From Pseudarthrobacter sp. W1I19 (GTDB lineage Bacteria; Actinomycetota; Actinomycetes; Actinomycetales; Micrococcaceae), in the NCBI RefSeq assembly GCF_030817835.1, contig NZ_JAUSZR010000001.1:186001-250000 (forward strand): a DNA stretch of 64,000 bases. The letters are read 5' to 3'. Below the pieces are notes generated by a model, which was not told where the DNA came from, did not search any database, and was given only the letters and a program-made list of their open reading frames with translations. This document shows positions 33,862-41,624 of this stretch, one piece after another (position 1 is the first letter of the stretch; each line of letters starts with the position of its first letter). Position numbers and translations under genes: made by a program.

Positions 33862-34623
33862 TCAGGGCAGCTTGCTTGCCCGGACCACCACGTCCGCGAT
33901 GGTGGCCTGCTGGCCCTCCGGTCCGGTCACCGGCCGCTCCCGGCTGGTCTGCACTTCCAGCTGCCACCCCGGGCTGTCCAGTTCCAGCTCGCGGACCAGC
34001 TCGTCCGCCGTGTAAAACATGTTGTGGTGGGTGTGGGCCCCTCCCCAGGGTGGAAGCCGGTCCGGGTGGTGTCCCACCACCAGCAGGGTCCCGCCGGGTT
34101 TTACAGCCGACGCCGCAGTGCGGAGCGGCCCTTGCCAGGCCAGATCCTGGGAGTGGAGGAACTGCGAGGTCACAAGATCGTACGAGTCCTCAGGCTGCCA
34201 CTGCTCTAGGTCGGCCTGCTGCCAATGGATCCGGCTGGCGATGGCGCCCTCGGCCGCGTGCACGCTTTCCCGCGCCAGCGCCGCCTTCTCGTGTCCGTGC
34301 GCGCGTTCGAGTGCGACGGCGGAAACGTCGACGGCGGTGACGGTCCAGCCGTGCTGGGCCAGCCAGATGGCGTCGGCCCCTTCGCCGCAGCCAAGGTCCA
34401 GCGCGTGTCCCGGCCGGAGTCCGCCGGCCTCCCGCACCAGCTGGGGGTTAGGCTTGCCGCTCCAGATCTGGGGCTTGCTGCGGTACCGCTCGTCCCACAG
34501 GGCGGCCGCGTCCCTTATTCCTTGACCGCCCTCGGGGTCAGCGTGCCCCGAGAGGCCGGGGCCGGCGTCGTGCGGTGCCTGGTGCTCGTGCTGTTCCTGC
34601 TGGTGGGGCGCATGTTCCGTCAT
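33862..34623 (-). CDS. Class I SAM-dependent methyltransferase
   Basis: 253 residues. A His/Glu/Gly-rich head of about 40 residues precedes the methyltransferase domain: motif I HALDLGCGEGADAIWLAQHGW, motif II VTAVDVSAVALERA, then YDLVTSQFLHSQDL and VKPGGTLLVVGHHP. Similar to TehB/UbiE-like small-molecule methyltransferases; TehB in other bacteria detoxifies tellurite. The His-rich head (HAPHQQEQHEHQAPHDAG) could bind metal. CAGGGT ends 6 nt before the ATG, consistent with a leaderless mRNA. Confidence 0.85.
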   Translation of the reverse strand: MTEHAPHQQEQHEHQAPHDAGPGLSGHADPEGGQGIRDAAALWDERYRSKPQIWSGKPNPQLVREAGGLRPGHALDLGCGEGADAIWLAQHGWTVTAVDVSAVALERAHGHEKAALARESVHAAEGAIASRIHWQQADLEQWQPEDSYDLVTSQFLHSQDLAWQGPLRTAASAVKPGGTLLVVGHHPDRLPPWGGAHTHHNMFYTADELVRELELDSPGWQLEVQTSRERPVTGPEGQQATIADVVVRASKLP

Positions 34624-34785
34624 GACTCAACCCTGCCCCGCGGGTGCGGTGTTGGCAACGCCCATGTAGCTGGCATTAAACGCGCTCAAAACGGATTGTG
34701 ACGACGTCAGCTGCCAGTCAGTTGGGAGGGGCGGAGGTGGATGGGACGGGGGAGCCGGCCCGGGATGCTAGACTGGTGGAACTTG

Positions 34786-34842
34786 ATGTGCAGTGATGCC
34801 CATGCGCCCCTTCATTTAGGGGACAGGGCTTTTTTCATGTGA
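34786..34842 (+). CDS. Possible 18-codon leader peptide
   Basis: ATG 34786 opens a frame reading MCSDAHAPLHLGDRAFFM and ending TGA 34842, 5 nt after the predicted transcription start. It runs straight through the terminator-like hairpin, so translating ribosomes would melt it, as in attenuators. No ribosome-binding site can exist this close to the 5' end, so translation would be leaderless-like. Speculative. Confidence 0.25.
   Translation: MCSDAHAPLHLGDRAFFM
34798..34835 (+). terminator. Attenuator-like hairpin with U-tract in the helicase leader
   Basis: GCCC (34798-34801) and CCCC (34807-34810) pair with GGGG (34819-34822) and GGGC (34826-34829), followed by TTTTTT (34830-34835). It lies only about 17 nt after the predicted transcription start and 168 nt before the helicase start codon. 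Confidence 0.55.
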
Positions 34843-35002
34843 GAGGCACATCCTGCGTCGATGAACGCGTTCCATTTGGTCCCGGCCGCCGCTTTGAATA
34901 AGTGGCAGCAGGCTGGTTGATCACCTGACTTTTCTTCGGCGAACCCCCTGGGCCAACCGGCGCCGGGGGCCGATATCCGCACGGATACCGCCTGAAAGAC
35001 CT

Positions 35003-36916
35003 TTGACTTTGACTACTTTTGCTGCCCTCGGCACGCCCAAGGCCCTTGCCGACACCCTCACCGCCCAGGGAATCGAAACCCCGTTCCCCATCCAGGTGAA
35101 GACCCTCCCTGACACGCTGGCAGGACGTGACGTCCTGGGCCGCGGCCGCACCGGCTCCGGCAAGACCATCGCCTTCGCCATCCCGCTGGTGGCACGCCTC
35201 GCCGAGCGTGAAGCCCCGTACTTCCGCAAGCCCGGCCGCCCCATGGGCCTGGTGCTGGCACCAACCCGCGAACTGGCCACCCAGATCAACGCCACCATCG
35301 AGCCGCTGGCCAAGGCCGCCGGCCTGAACACCACCGTGATCTACGGCGGCATCTCCCAGGCACGCCAGGAGAAGGCCCTGCGCGCCGGCGTCGACATTGT
35401 TATCGCCTGCCCCGGCCGCCTGGAGGACCTGATCCGCCAGCGCATCCTCACCCTGGAGGCCGTGGAAATCACCGTCTTGGACGAGGCCGACCACATGGCC
35501 GATCTCGGCTTCCTTCCCGTGGTGAAGAAGCTTATGGACATGACCCCTAGCCAGGGCCAGCGCCTGCTCTTCTCCGCCACCTTGGACAACGGAGTGGACA
35601 AGATCGTCCAGCGGTACCTGTCCAACCCGCTCACCCACTCCGTGGACGATCCGCAGGCCGCGGTGACCACCATGGAGCACCACGTGCTGGTGGTGAACGA
35701 CCAGACCGTCAAGAAGCAGCTGATCGTGGAGCTCGCCTCGGGCGCCGGCCGCCGCGTCCTCTTTATGCGGACTAAGCACCACGCCCGCAAGCTCGCCAAG
35801 ACGCTGACCGACGCCGGGATCCCCGCCGTGGACCTGCACGGCAACCTCTCGCAGAACGCCCGTGACCGCAACCTCGCCGAGTTCTCCTCCGGCGACGTCC
35901 GCGTCCTGGTCGCTACCGACGTCGCTGCCCGCGGTGTGCACGTGGACGACGTCGAACTGGTCATCCACGTTGACCCGCCCACAGAGCACAAGGCGTACCT
36001 GCACCGCTCAGGCCGTACCGCCCGCGCAGGTTCCGACGGCACCGTGGTAACCATCACCCTGCCCGAGCAGCAGACCGACGTGAAGAATTTGATGAAGGCC
36101 GCCGGCGTCGACGTTAGCTTCGAGCGCGTCACCGCCACGTCGCCCATCGTGGGCGAGCTCGTGGGTGCAATCGCTGACAAGGTGGATCCTCGGACCCGCG
36201 CTGCCCTCCTGGCAGCCAAGGCCGCCAAGCAGGGCGGCGGCACCTCCACCGGCGCCAACGCCGAGCGCAAGCGCGCCCGCCGCCAGGCTTCCCCGGTTGC
36301 GGGTGGACGCGGCGGACGTGGCGGACGGGGCAAGGTTGCGGCCGAGCCGGTGCGCACCGATGTTCCCCGCGCCGAGCGCCGGGCAGCAGCTTTTGAAGGC
36401 CGCACGGAAGCCCGTGCAGCCTTCGACAAGGTTGCCGAGCAGAACGAGGACCGCGCCATCGCCGCAGCAGCGGCCCGCCGCAACGCCCGCGGCCGCGGCA
36501 CTGCTTCGACGCACCGCAACGACGTCCCCGCGGCAGGTGGCCGTGCATCGGCTGGCCGCGGTTCAGACGGCCGTGCAGAGTCACGCGTCACCCGCAGCGA
36601 CGCTCCCCGCGGCGGCACCGGCCGTCCCGCATCGTCAGGCCGTCCGGCTTCCTCGGGTGGCCAGCGCAACGGCCGTCCGGCCACCGGGCAGCGTGCAGCA
36701 GCAGCCGGTGCAGGTGCCCGCACGGGTGGCCAGCGCTCCGCAGGTGCAGGCGCAACCGGCGGCAACAAGGCTGTCTGGTCCTCCAACACCGGTGGAACGT
36801 CCGGCGGCTCCTACGGTTCAGGCAATGGTGACAACGGCGGCGGCTCCGGCCGTCCCGCCCGCAGCGGCCCGCGCCGTGCCTCGGCTCCGGCGTCGAACGA
36901 ACGCCGCGGCCGCTAG
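35003..36916 (+). CDS. DEAD-box ATP-dependent RNA helicase with Arg/Gly/Ala-rich tail
   Basis: The start is TTG 35003 with GAAAGA upstream. 637 residues. Q-motif F..L and FPIQVKTLPDTLAGRD; Walker A GRGRTGSGKT (motif I); PTRELATQ (Ia); VLDEADHMADLGF (II); FSATLDN (III); VLVATDVAARGVHVDDV (V); HRSGRTARAG (VI). From about 410 the tail is low-complexity and basic (RKRARRQ, GGRGGRGGRG, RPASSGRPASSGGQRNGRPA), typical of RNA-binding extensions of CsdA/RhlE-type helicases in actinobacteria. It likely remodels structured RNA at low temperature or in ribosome assembly. The last 329 bp overlap the antisense MBL hydrolase frame. Confidence 0.95.
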   Translation: MTLTTFAALGTPKALADTLTAQGIETPFPIQVKTLPDTLAGRDVLGRGRTGSGKTIAFAIPLVARLAEREAPYFRKPGRPMGLVLAPTRELATQINATIEPLAKAAGLNTTVIYGGISQARQEKALRAGVDIVIACPGRLEDLIRQRILTLEAVEITVLDEADHMADLGFLPVVKKLMDMTPSQGQRLLFSATLDNGVDKIVQRYLSNPLTHSVDDPQAAVTTMEHHVLVVNDQTVKKQLIVELASGAGRRVLFMRTKHHARKLAKTLTDAGIPAVDLHGNLSQNARDRNLAEFSSGDVRVLVATDVAARGVHVDDVELVIHVDPPTEHKAYLHRSGRTARAGSDGTVVTITLPEQQTDVKNLMKAAGVDVSFERVTATSPIVGELVGAIADKVDPRTRAALLAAKAAKQGGGTSTGANAERKRARRQASPVAGGRGGRGGRGKVAAEPVRTDVPRAERRAAAFEGRTEARAAFDKVAEQNEDRAIAAAAARRNARGRGTASTHRNDVPAAGGRASAGRGSDGRAESRVTRSDAPRGGTGRPASSGRPASSGGQRNGRPATGQRAAAAGAGARTGGQRSAGAGATGGNKAVWSSNTGGTSGGSYGSGNGDNGGGSGRPARSGPRRASAPASNERRGR

Positions 36917-37646
36917 ATATCACTTCGGTAGTTGAGCTTGTCGGTTTCGACGGGCTCAAGCACCGGGTTTCAACGGGCTCAACCACCGTTTGGTTCACCA
37001 CCCCGCGGGCGCGCCACTCCTCCAGGTGCGGCCGTTCGGCACCCAGGGTGGTGGGCTTGCCGTGGCCCGGGTGCACGATTGACGAGTCCGGGTAGGCACC
37101 AAACAGCCGCCCGGTGACGTCATCCAATAGCTGGGTGAAGCGCGCCGGATCCTTCTGGGTGTTGCCCACCCCGCCGGGAAACAGCGAGTCGCCGGAAAAG
37201 ATGTGCGCGGGACCCTCGGGATCCTCGTACACGAAGGCGATGGAACCCGGCGTATGGCCGCGCAGGTGCACAGCCGCCAGGTCGAAGCCGTCGAAGTTCC
37301 CAACGTCGCCGTGGCTGAGCCGCACGTCCACGCCTACAGGCAGCGCATCGGCGTCGTCCGTTCCGGCAGCAGTGCGCGCCCCGGTGGCCTCCACCAGCTC
37401 CTTCAGCGCGCGGACGTGGTCCCAGTGCTGGTGGGTGGTGGCGATCAGCGCCAGCTGGGGCGTGGCTGAGGTGTCACGGGCACCGTCCTGCAGCAGCTGC
37501 CGGATGGCCGGAAGGTCATCAGCGGCGTCGATCAGCACTTGAGTGCCGCTGGCCTTGGCGGTCAGCAGGTACACGTTGTTGTCCATCTCGCTGACGGAGA
37601 TCCGGCGGATGGTCAGCGCCGGCAGGTCATAGATCAGTGAGTCCAT
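36588..37646 (-). CDS. MBL-fold metallo-hydrolase with antisense-overlapping C-terminal extension
   Basis: I chose ATG 37646 (MDSLIYDLPALTIRR): TAAACT lies 7 nt before it; another ATG is two codons upstream. The hydrolase domain is complete in the first about 225 residues: TTHQHWDHVRALKEL (metal motif), HLRGHTPGSIAFVYED, FSGDSLFPGGVGN and VHPGHGKPTTLG, a glyoxalase II-like set. After HLEEWRARG the frame runs through a dispersed repeat (encoding VVEPVET) and then 329 bp antisense to the helicase tail, adding about 130 Arg/Cys-rich residues with no domain character. The extension is probably a by-product of repeat insertion that removed the normal stop. Confidence 0.78.
   Translation of the reverse strand: MDSLIYDLPALTIRRISVSEMDNNVYLLTAKASGTQVLIDAADDLPAIRQLLQDGARDTSATPQLALIATTHQHWDHVRALKELVEATGARTAAGTDDADALPVGVDVRLSHGDVGNFDGFDLAAVHLRGHTPGSIAFVYEDPEGPAHIFSGDSLFPGGVGNTQKDPARFTQLLDDVTGRLFGAYPDSSIVHPGHGKPTTLGAERPHLEEWRARGVVNQTVVEPVETRCLSPSKPTSSTTEVISSGRGVRSTPEPRHGAGRCGRDGRSRRRCHHCLNRRSRRTFHRCWRTRQPCCRRLRLHLRSAGHPCGHLHRLLLHAARWPDGRCAGHPRKPDGLTMRDGRCRRGERRCG
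36929..36990. repeat. Tandem pair of a dispersed GTTTCGACGGGCTCAA-type repeat
   Basis: Two near-identical copies, GGTTTCGACGGGCTCAAGC and GGTTTCAACGGGCTCAACC, each followed by ACCG. The first forms a hairpin with the preceding TTGAGCTTGTCG. On the minus strand it encodes VVEPVET, a tail I associate with many Arthrobacter ORFs that read into this repeat. It sits just after the helicase stop and inside the MBL frame. Confidence 0.7.
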
Positions 37647-37684
37647 AGGCATCAGTTTAGGGACCGCCTGATCGAGGCCCCTGT

Positions 37685-38677
37685 TTACTCGCGGCCTTCG
37701 GACACCCAGTTGGGATCCGCCGAGCGGGAGCCGACGACGGCGTCCGAGGCTTCGGCCAGCGCGTCTAGTTGCTCCAGGGTTAGGCCCAGGGACAGGGCGC
37801 CCAGGTTTTCATCGATCCTGTGCGTTTTGCGCGTGCCGGGGATGGGGACCACGGGAAGGCCCAGCCGCCTGCCTTGGGCGAGCAGCCAGGCCAGGGCTAC
37901 TTGGGCCGGTGTTGCATCCAGCTCGTCAGCCACGGCCTGGACGGTAGCAATCACGGCCTGGTTGGCACTGGCCGCATCCGGGGCGAAGCGGGGGATCCGG
38001 CGTCGGAAGTCCTTCTCGCCCAGGCTGGATGCGTCAACGGTGCCGGTGAGGAATCCCCGGCCCAGCGGCGAGTAGGGCACAAAACCAACCCCCAGGGCGG
38101 CCGCGGCAGGAACAACGTTGCGTTCCACGTCGCGGCTCCAGATGGACCATTCACTCTGGACCGCCGCAATGGGGTGGACTGCGGACGCTTCTTCAAGCTC
38201 CTGGGCCGTCACCTCGGACAGCCCAAGGTGCTTGACTTTGCCCTGCTGCACAAGCTCCGCCATGGCCTCCACGGTTTCCACAATCGGAACGCGGAGGTCA
38301 CGGCGGTGCATGTAGTAGAGGTCAATCACGTCCGTGCCCAGCCGTTGCAGGCTGCGGTCCACGGCCTGCCGGATGTAGGCGGCGTCGCCCCGGATGTCCG
38401 TGTACCCGTCCGCCGGGGAGCCCACCAGCGCGAACTTGGTGGCCAGCTGGACCTCGTCCCGCCGCTCCTTCAGCAGTTGCGCGATCAATTCTTCGTTGCT
38501 GCCTCCGCCATAGATATCCGCGGTGTCGATAAAGCTGACACCGGAGTCGACGGCGTGATGCAGCGTCCGGAGCGCGTCCGCCGGATCCACCTCGCCGTAG
38601 ACAGGTGTGAGGGCCATTCCGCCGAAGCCGAGAGGACTGACGTCGAAGCCGTCGCCGAGCCGGACTGTTGCTGCCAT
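37685..38677 (-). CDS. Aldo/keto reductase
   Basis: 330 residues. Family motifs in order: SFIDTADIYGGGSNEELIAQLL (catalytic Asp and Tyr), EVQLATKFALVG (Lys), DVIDLYYMHRRD (His in YYMHR), and WSIWSRDVERNVVPAAAALGVGFVPYSPLGRGFLTG. It is an NADPH-dependent TIM-barrel oxidoreductase of the AKR11/12-like group; natural substrate unknown. AGGAGAACCC precedes the ATG. The neighbours (kinase upstream, MBL downstream) do not define a pathway. Confidence 0.93.
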   Translation of the reverse strand: MAATVRLGDGFDVSPLGFGGMALTPVYGEVDPADALRTLHHAVDSGVSFIDTADIYGGGSNEELIAQLLKERRDEVQLATKFALVGSPADGYTDIRGDAAYIRQAVDRSLQRLGTDVIDLYYMHRRDLRVPIVETVEAMAELVQQGKVKHLGLSEVTAQELEEASAVHPIAAVQSEWSIWSRDVERNVVPAAAALGVGFVPYSPLGRGFLTGTVDASSLGEKDFRRRIPRFAPDAASANQAVIATVQAVADELDATPAQVALAWLLAQGRRLGLPVVPIPGTRKTHRIDENLGALSLGLTLEQLDALAEASDAVVGSRSADPNWVSEGRE

Positions 38678-38715
38678 GGGTTCTCCTGTTCGTTGAATGA
38701 GGGTGTACGGATGCG

Positions 38716-39345
38716 TCAGTTCCAGGGGATGGTCCTCCGGTCCGCTGCCGCCCGGGTCGCCTGGACCAGTACCGCATTGGCCTCGTCAGGGCCGTTGGCC
38801 CAGGCCTCCGCTGCTGCCCGGTCCATTCCGAACCGCATGTGCCGTTCCACCAACCGGCTGAGCCGGAGGGCCGGGGGCGTGTCCACAAACCACACCTCGT
38901 CCAGCTGCGCCCGGATGTCCTTCCACGGCTCCTGCTCCGCCAGCAGGTAGTTCCCTTCGGTGATCACCAGCGGCACGTCGGCGGGGATGGCGATGGAAGC
39001 AGCCACGGGCTCGTCGATGGTGCGCCGGAACTCCGGGGCGTAAACGACTGACTCGTCCCGGCGTACCAGGCGCCGCAGCAGCGAAAGGTACCCGCCGGCG
39101 TCGAACGTGTCCATGGCGCCCTTGCGCTGCCGCAACGGCGTGCCGTCAATGATGGCGTTGCCCAGATGGAAGCCGTCCATGGGGACCACTATGGCTATGC
39201 CGGGATCGAACTGCCGCTGGATCCATTCCGCGAAGGTGGACTTTCCTGATCCGGGGGCGCCCGCGATGCCAAGGATAATCCGCCTTCCGGGGACCAGCCT
39301 GGCCCGCAGGGCGTCCATCGACTGGGTGATCTCGGGTGAGTCCAT
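38716..39345 (-). CDS. Uridine kinase/phosphoribulokinase-like P-loop kinase
   Basis: 209 residues. Walker A GIAGAPGSGKSTFAEWI (about 28-44), IVVPMDGFHLGNAIIDGT (substrate-binding Asp-Gly-Phe-His), GAMDTFDAGGYLSLL and VITEGNYLLAEQEPW (Walker B-like). This matches the FrcK/YggC nucleoside-kinase-like group, which phosphorylates sugars, nucleosides or pantothenate; the substrate is not determinable. TAGGCT ends exactly 6 nt before the ATG, implying a leaderless transcript. Confidence 0.9.
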   Translation of the reverse strand: MDSPEITQSMDALRARLVPGRRIILGIAGAPGSGKSTFAEWIQRQFDPGIAIVVPMDGFHLGNAIIDGTPLRQRKGAMDTFDAGGYLSLLRRLVRRDESVVYAPEFRRTIDEPVAASIAIPADVPLVITEGNYLLAEQEPWKDIRAQLDEVWFVDTPPALRLSRLVERHMRFGMDRAAAEAWANGPDEANAVLVQATRAAADRRTIPWN

Positions 39346-39385
39346 GGCAAAAGCCTAGACCGCACCGCAGGTTGGGCCGCCGAAC

Positions 39386-39467
39386 CTCCCCACCTTTCGC
39401 CTCCGGGACGGCGCGGCCGACGGCGGTTTGCCGGGACACGCCGTCGGCCGCCCTGAAAGGTGGGGAG
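39386..39467. repeat. Two-tier palindromic element between kinase and SMR genes
   Basis: The outer arms CTCCCCACCTTTC (39386-39398) and GAAAGGTGGGGAG (39455-39467) are perfect over 13 bp. Inside, GCGGCCGACGGCG (39413-39425) and CGCCGTCGGCCGC (39439-39451) are perfect over 13 bp. It ends 3 bp before the stop of the second SMR gene, so it could terminate that operon. No U-tract. Confidence 0.75.
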
Positions 39468-39469
39468 AC

Positions 39470-39853
39470 TCAGCGGGCGGAGGCGGAAGTGGCGGCAGGT
39501 TCAGGCTCCGGGGTGTCGGCTCCGCCGGGCAGTGCTTTGAGCCCGGCCGCACAGCCCACGATCCCGGCGATAAAGAGAACTTTCAGCACGCTGAAGGGCT
39601 CCACGCCGGTGGCCATCGCCCAGCCCACGGTCAGCGCCGCCCCGATCCCCACCCACACTGCATACGCGGTGCCCAGCGGGATATGGCGGATGGCCATGCC
39701 CAGGCCCACCATGCTGAGGGTTGCCGTCACGGCGAAAACCAGGGTGGGAAGGGGTCTGCTGAAGCCGTCGGACAGCCCAAGGGCTGTGGCCCACACTGCT
39801 TCCAGGACGGCAGATGCCAGGAGCACCAGCCAGGGAATCGATCGCCGCAACAT
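39470..39853 (-). CDS. SMR-family exporter subunit (paired, guanidinium-exporter type)
   Basis: 127 residues, four membrane helices plus a short polar tail. VLLASAVLEAVWATALG carries the conserved membrane Glu (AVLEAVWA), and RHIPLGTAYAVWVGIGAALTVGWAM is the SMR signature. The ATG overlaps the stop of the upstream SMR gene (TAATG), so the two subunits are made together, like the heteromeric YkkC/YkkD and EbrA/EbrB pairs. The putative guanidine-III riboswitch upstream indicates guanidinium (Gdx-type) export rather than a quaternary-ammonium drug pump. Confidence 0.9.
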   Translation of the reverse strand: MLRRSIPWLVLLASAVLEAVWATALGLSDGFSRPLPTLVFAVTATLSMVGLGMAIRHIPLGTAYAVWVGIGAALTVGWAMATGVEPFSVLKVLFIAGIVGCAAGLKALPGGADTPEPEPAATSASAR

Positions 39854-40176
39854 TACGCCACCACCTTCAGGCCAACCACGCACATGGCGATGCCGGACAG
39901 CAGGAGGAGCCGTGCCGCCGTTGGACGCTCCACCTTGGTGACGATGGCGTACGCGGAGGTCAGCACCACGCCCACGCCCACCCAGACGGCATAGGCAGTG
40001 CCGGTAGGAATGGACTGCATGGCGATGGCCAGGCCGCCGGTGCTGGCCGCGACCGAAACCAGGAACAACGCTGCGGGCGCAATGCGGCGGCGGCCGGAAG
40101 CCTGGAACGCGCGGTGCAGGGCTGCGGCCCACACGGCTTCAAGGGCGCCGGAGAGAAGAAGGATTAACCACGACAT
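39853..40176 (-). CDS. SMR-family exporter subunit, first gene of the pair
   Basis: 107 residues, four helices. LILLLSGALEAVWAAALHRAF has the essential Glu in helix 1 (ALEAVWA), and QSIPTGTAYAVWVGVGVVLTSAYAI is the family signature. GALEAVWA with a Trp-x-x-G helix 3 is seen in Gdx/SugE exporters. AAAGG lies 7 nt before the ATG and directly abuts the 3' end of the riboswitch pseudoknot, so ligand binding can control ribosome access. It forms an operon with the second SMR subunit. Confidence 0.92.
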   Translation of the reverse strand: MSWLILLLSGALEAVWAAALHRAFQASGRRRIAPAALFLVSVAASTGGLAIAMQSIPTGTAYAVWVGVGVVLTSAYAIVTKVERPTAARLLLLSGIAMCVVGLKVVA

Positions 40177-40188
40177 GACAGATCCTTT

Positions 40189-40229
40189 GGCCAGTCTTGT
40201 CGCGTGCCGGGTACTGAACCGTCGTCCGG
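40189..40229 (-). promoter_or_regulatory. Putative guanidine-III (mini-ykkC) riboswitch
   Basis: Read on the minus strand from 40229: CCGGACGA, a variable loop, GTACCCGG, five bases, GACAAGAC, then TGGCC. These three blocks and their order match the conserved core of the guanidine-III class as I remember it from the Thermobifida fusca example. CCGG pairs with CCGG, and CAGT of the loop can pair with ACTG at the 3' end as the pseudoknot. The Shine-Dalgarno AAAGG follows immediately. Rfam search not run. Confidence 0.85.
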
Positions 40230-40324
40230 AGGCTCACTCACGGAGCCTTGGCTTCCAGCGTAGCAACGCCCGACGCCGGGCGGCCACCCATGGTGCCCAA
40301 CCTCACCACCCAGCCGGGAGGGGG

Positions 40325-40855
40325 CTAGAGGGTGCCGCCGGCAGCAACGGGGGCCGCGGCGTCACGGCCGCCGTCGCCCACGGTTTCGCGGGCGATGAAG
40401 TTCTCGATATCGAACAGGTTGTCCGCGCGCTCGGCGATGTTCAGGAGCGTGGTCATGGAGGCCACTTCCTCCACCTGCTCCTTCAGGAACCAGAGCATAA
40501 ACTGCTCGCCCAGGGCATCGTTTTCACCGCGGGCAGCCCGGAACAGGTCCTCGATGTTTTTGGTGACTTCCTTTTCCTGCTGCAGGGCAAGGGCCAGCGG
40601 CTCGGTGACGGACGCGAAGTCGTTGCGGACGGCAGGAACACCGGGGATGGTGAACTCAATATCCCGGTCCAGCATGTACTGCACCATCATCATGGCGTGG
40701 TTCCGCTCCTCCACCGACTGGCGGAAGAAGTAGCGGGCCAGTTGGGGGAGGTCCTGGTTGGCGAACCAGGTGGCCACCGCAATGTACTGCTGCGATGCCG
40801 TAAATTCGTTGCCGATCTGGGTGGACAGGAGCGCATTAAACGATGATGTGGTCAT
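40325..40855 (-). CDS. Ferritin (non-haem, FtnA-like)
   Basis: 176 residues. A four-helix bundle with ferroxidase residues: Glu17 in NEFTASQQYIAVATWF, Glu50 and His53 in QSVEERNHAMMMVQYML, a Glu in LALALQQEKEVTKNIEDLF, and QFMLWFLKEQVEEVASM. It stores iron as ferric mineral in a 24-mer shell and limits Fenton chemistry. Arg-rich or Fur-type control is not visible. TAGACT ends 6 nt before the ATG with no Shine-Dalgarno, so it is probably leaderless. Confidence 0.94.
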   Translation of the reverse strand: MTTSSFNALLSTQIGNEFTASQQYIAVATWFANQDLPQLARYFFRQSVEERNHAMMMVQYMLDRDIEFTIPGVPAVRNDFASVTEPLALALQQEKEVTKNIEDLFRAARGENDALGEQFMLWFLKEQVEEVASMTTLLNIAERADNLFDIENFIARETVGDGGRDAAAPVAAGGTL

Positions 40856-40927
40856 AGCCCGAGTCTAGGGACGGCCGGAGCCAGTGACCAGTGTGGAAAG
40901 GCTCTGCTACTGGAAGGCGAGGCTGGC

Positions 40928-41518
40928 CTACTCCGCGGTGTGTTCGTCCTCCACGGGGTCGATCGAGACAACGGCCAGGAAGCCGCGGCCCAGAACGTCC
41001 GGGGTGTCGACGTCGGAACCGACCACGGCGTCGTACCGCGCCAAAGGCTCGGGTTCTTCCGTCCCCACGGCAACAGTGGCCTGCCCCTGCAGCAGGATCC
41101 CGAACGAGCCTTCAAAAAGGGGCTTCGCGCGCTTCTTCGAGAGTTCAATGATGGACGTGTAGCCCTTGAAACTTCCGGCGCGTGTGATGACGTTGAGGTC
41201 CCGGATATCACCGGTGGGAAGGGACGCCTGTGTGGCGGCCCCGCCCGGGAAACGGAATGGACGGTACTTTTCCAGCGGGTGTTCCGCGCCGTCCACGCTC
41301 AGCAGGAGGAGCTCACCTTCGACGACCGTCAGCACCCGCTCCATCCCGGGGAAAGGGGAGAAATCTCCGGCCTTGCTGACGTCCGCGATGCTGACCCGCC
41401 AGTCCCAGCCGCCGTCTTTTGACGCTCCGTCCGCGGGGTGGCTCGCCAGTTGGCGCGTGATGCCGCCACCATTGCGCCAGGGCTCGGGCTTGAGGCTTGC
41501 AAAGCGGATAATCTCCAT
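40928..41518 (-). CDS. HutD family protein
   Basis: 196 residues with the HutD/Ves cupin pattern: FASLKPEPWRNGGGITRQLA at the start, WDWRVSIADVSKAGDFSPFPGMERVLTVVEGELLLL next, and ITRAGSFKGYTSI later. HutD is linked to histidine utilisation in Pseudomonas, perhaps as a governor of formylglutamate or urocanate levels; no hut genes are present here. TAGGCT ends exactly 6 nt before the ATG, implying leaderless transcription. Confidence 0.85.
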   Translation of the reverse strand: MEIIRFASLKPEPWRNGGGITRQLASHPADGASKDGGWDWRVSIADVSKAGDFSPFPGMERVLTVVEGELLLLSVDGAEHPLEKYRPFRFPGGAATQASLPTGDIRDLNVITRAGSFKGYTSIIELSKKRAKPLFEGSFGILLQGQATVAVGTEEPEPLARYDAVVGSDVDTPDVLGRGFLAVVSIDPVEDEHTAE

Positions 41519-41624
41519 GCGCCCAGCCTAGTTCCCGGCCGGACATCCCGGCGTCGCGGGCTGGCCCCTTCCCTGCTACTCTCCTCCGGGGGGACAACAC
41601 GAAAACAGCCTGAAGGAGCCGGGA

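Larger units (their letters stand above)
34624..35002 (+). promoter_or_regulatory. Long leader of the DEAD-box helicase gene
   Basis: The 379-bp gap has no full-size gene. A TAGACT -10 at 34769-34774 predicts transcription from about 34781, giving a leader of about 220 nt. It contains a short open frame, an intrinsic-terminator-like hairpin (34798-34835), the palindrome GAACGCGTTC (34863-34872) and a GC-rich hairpin region (34946-34968). This arrangement suggests attenuation or a cold-responsive leader for the helicase; that is inference. Confidence 0.5.

Noticed and set aside
35341..36789. Long minus-strand frames opposite the DEAD-box gene, including 34835-36004
   Set aside because: They are low-complexity reversals of helicase codons. 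The helicase has all motifs, and the antisense frames show none.
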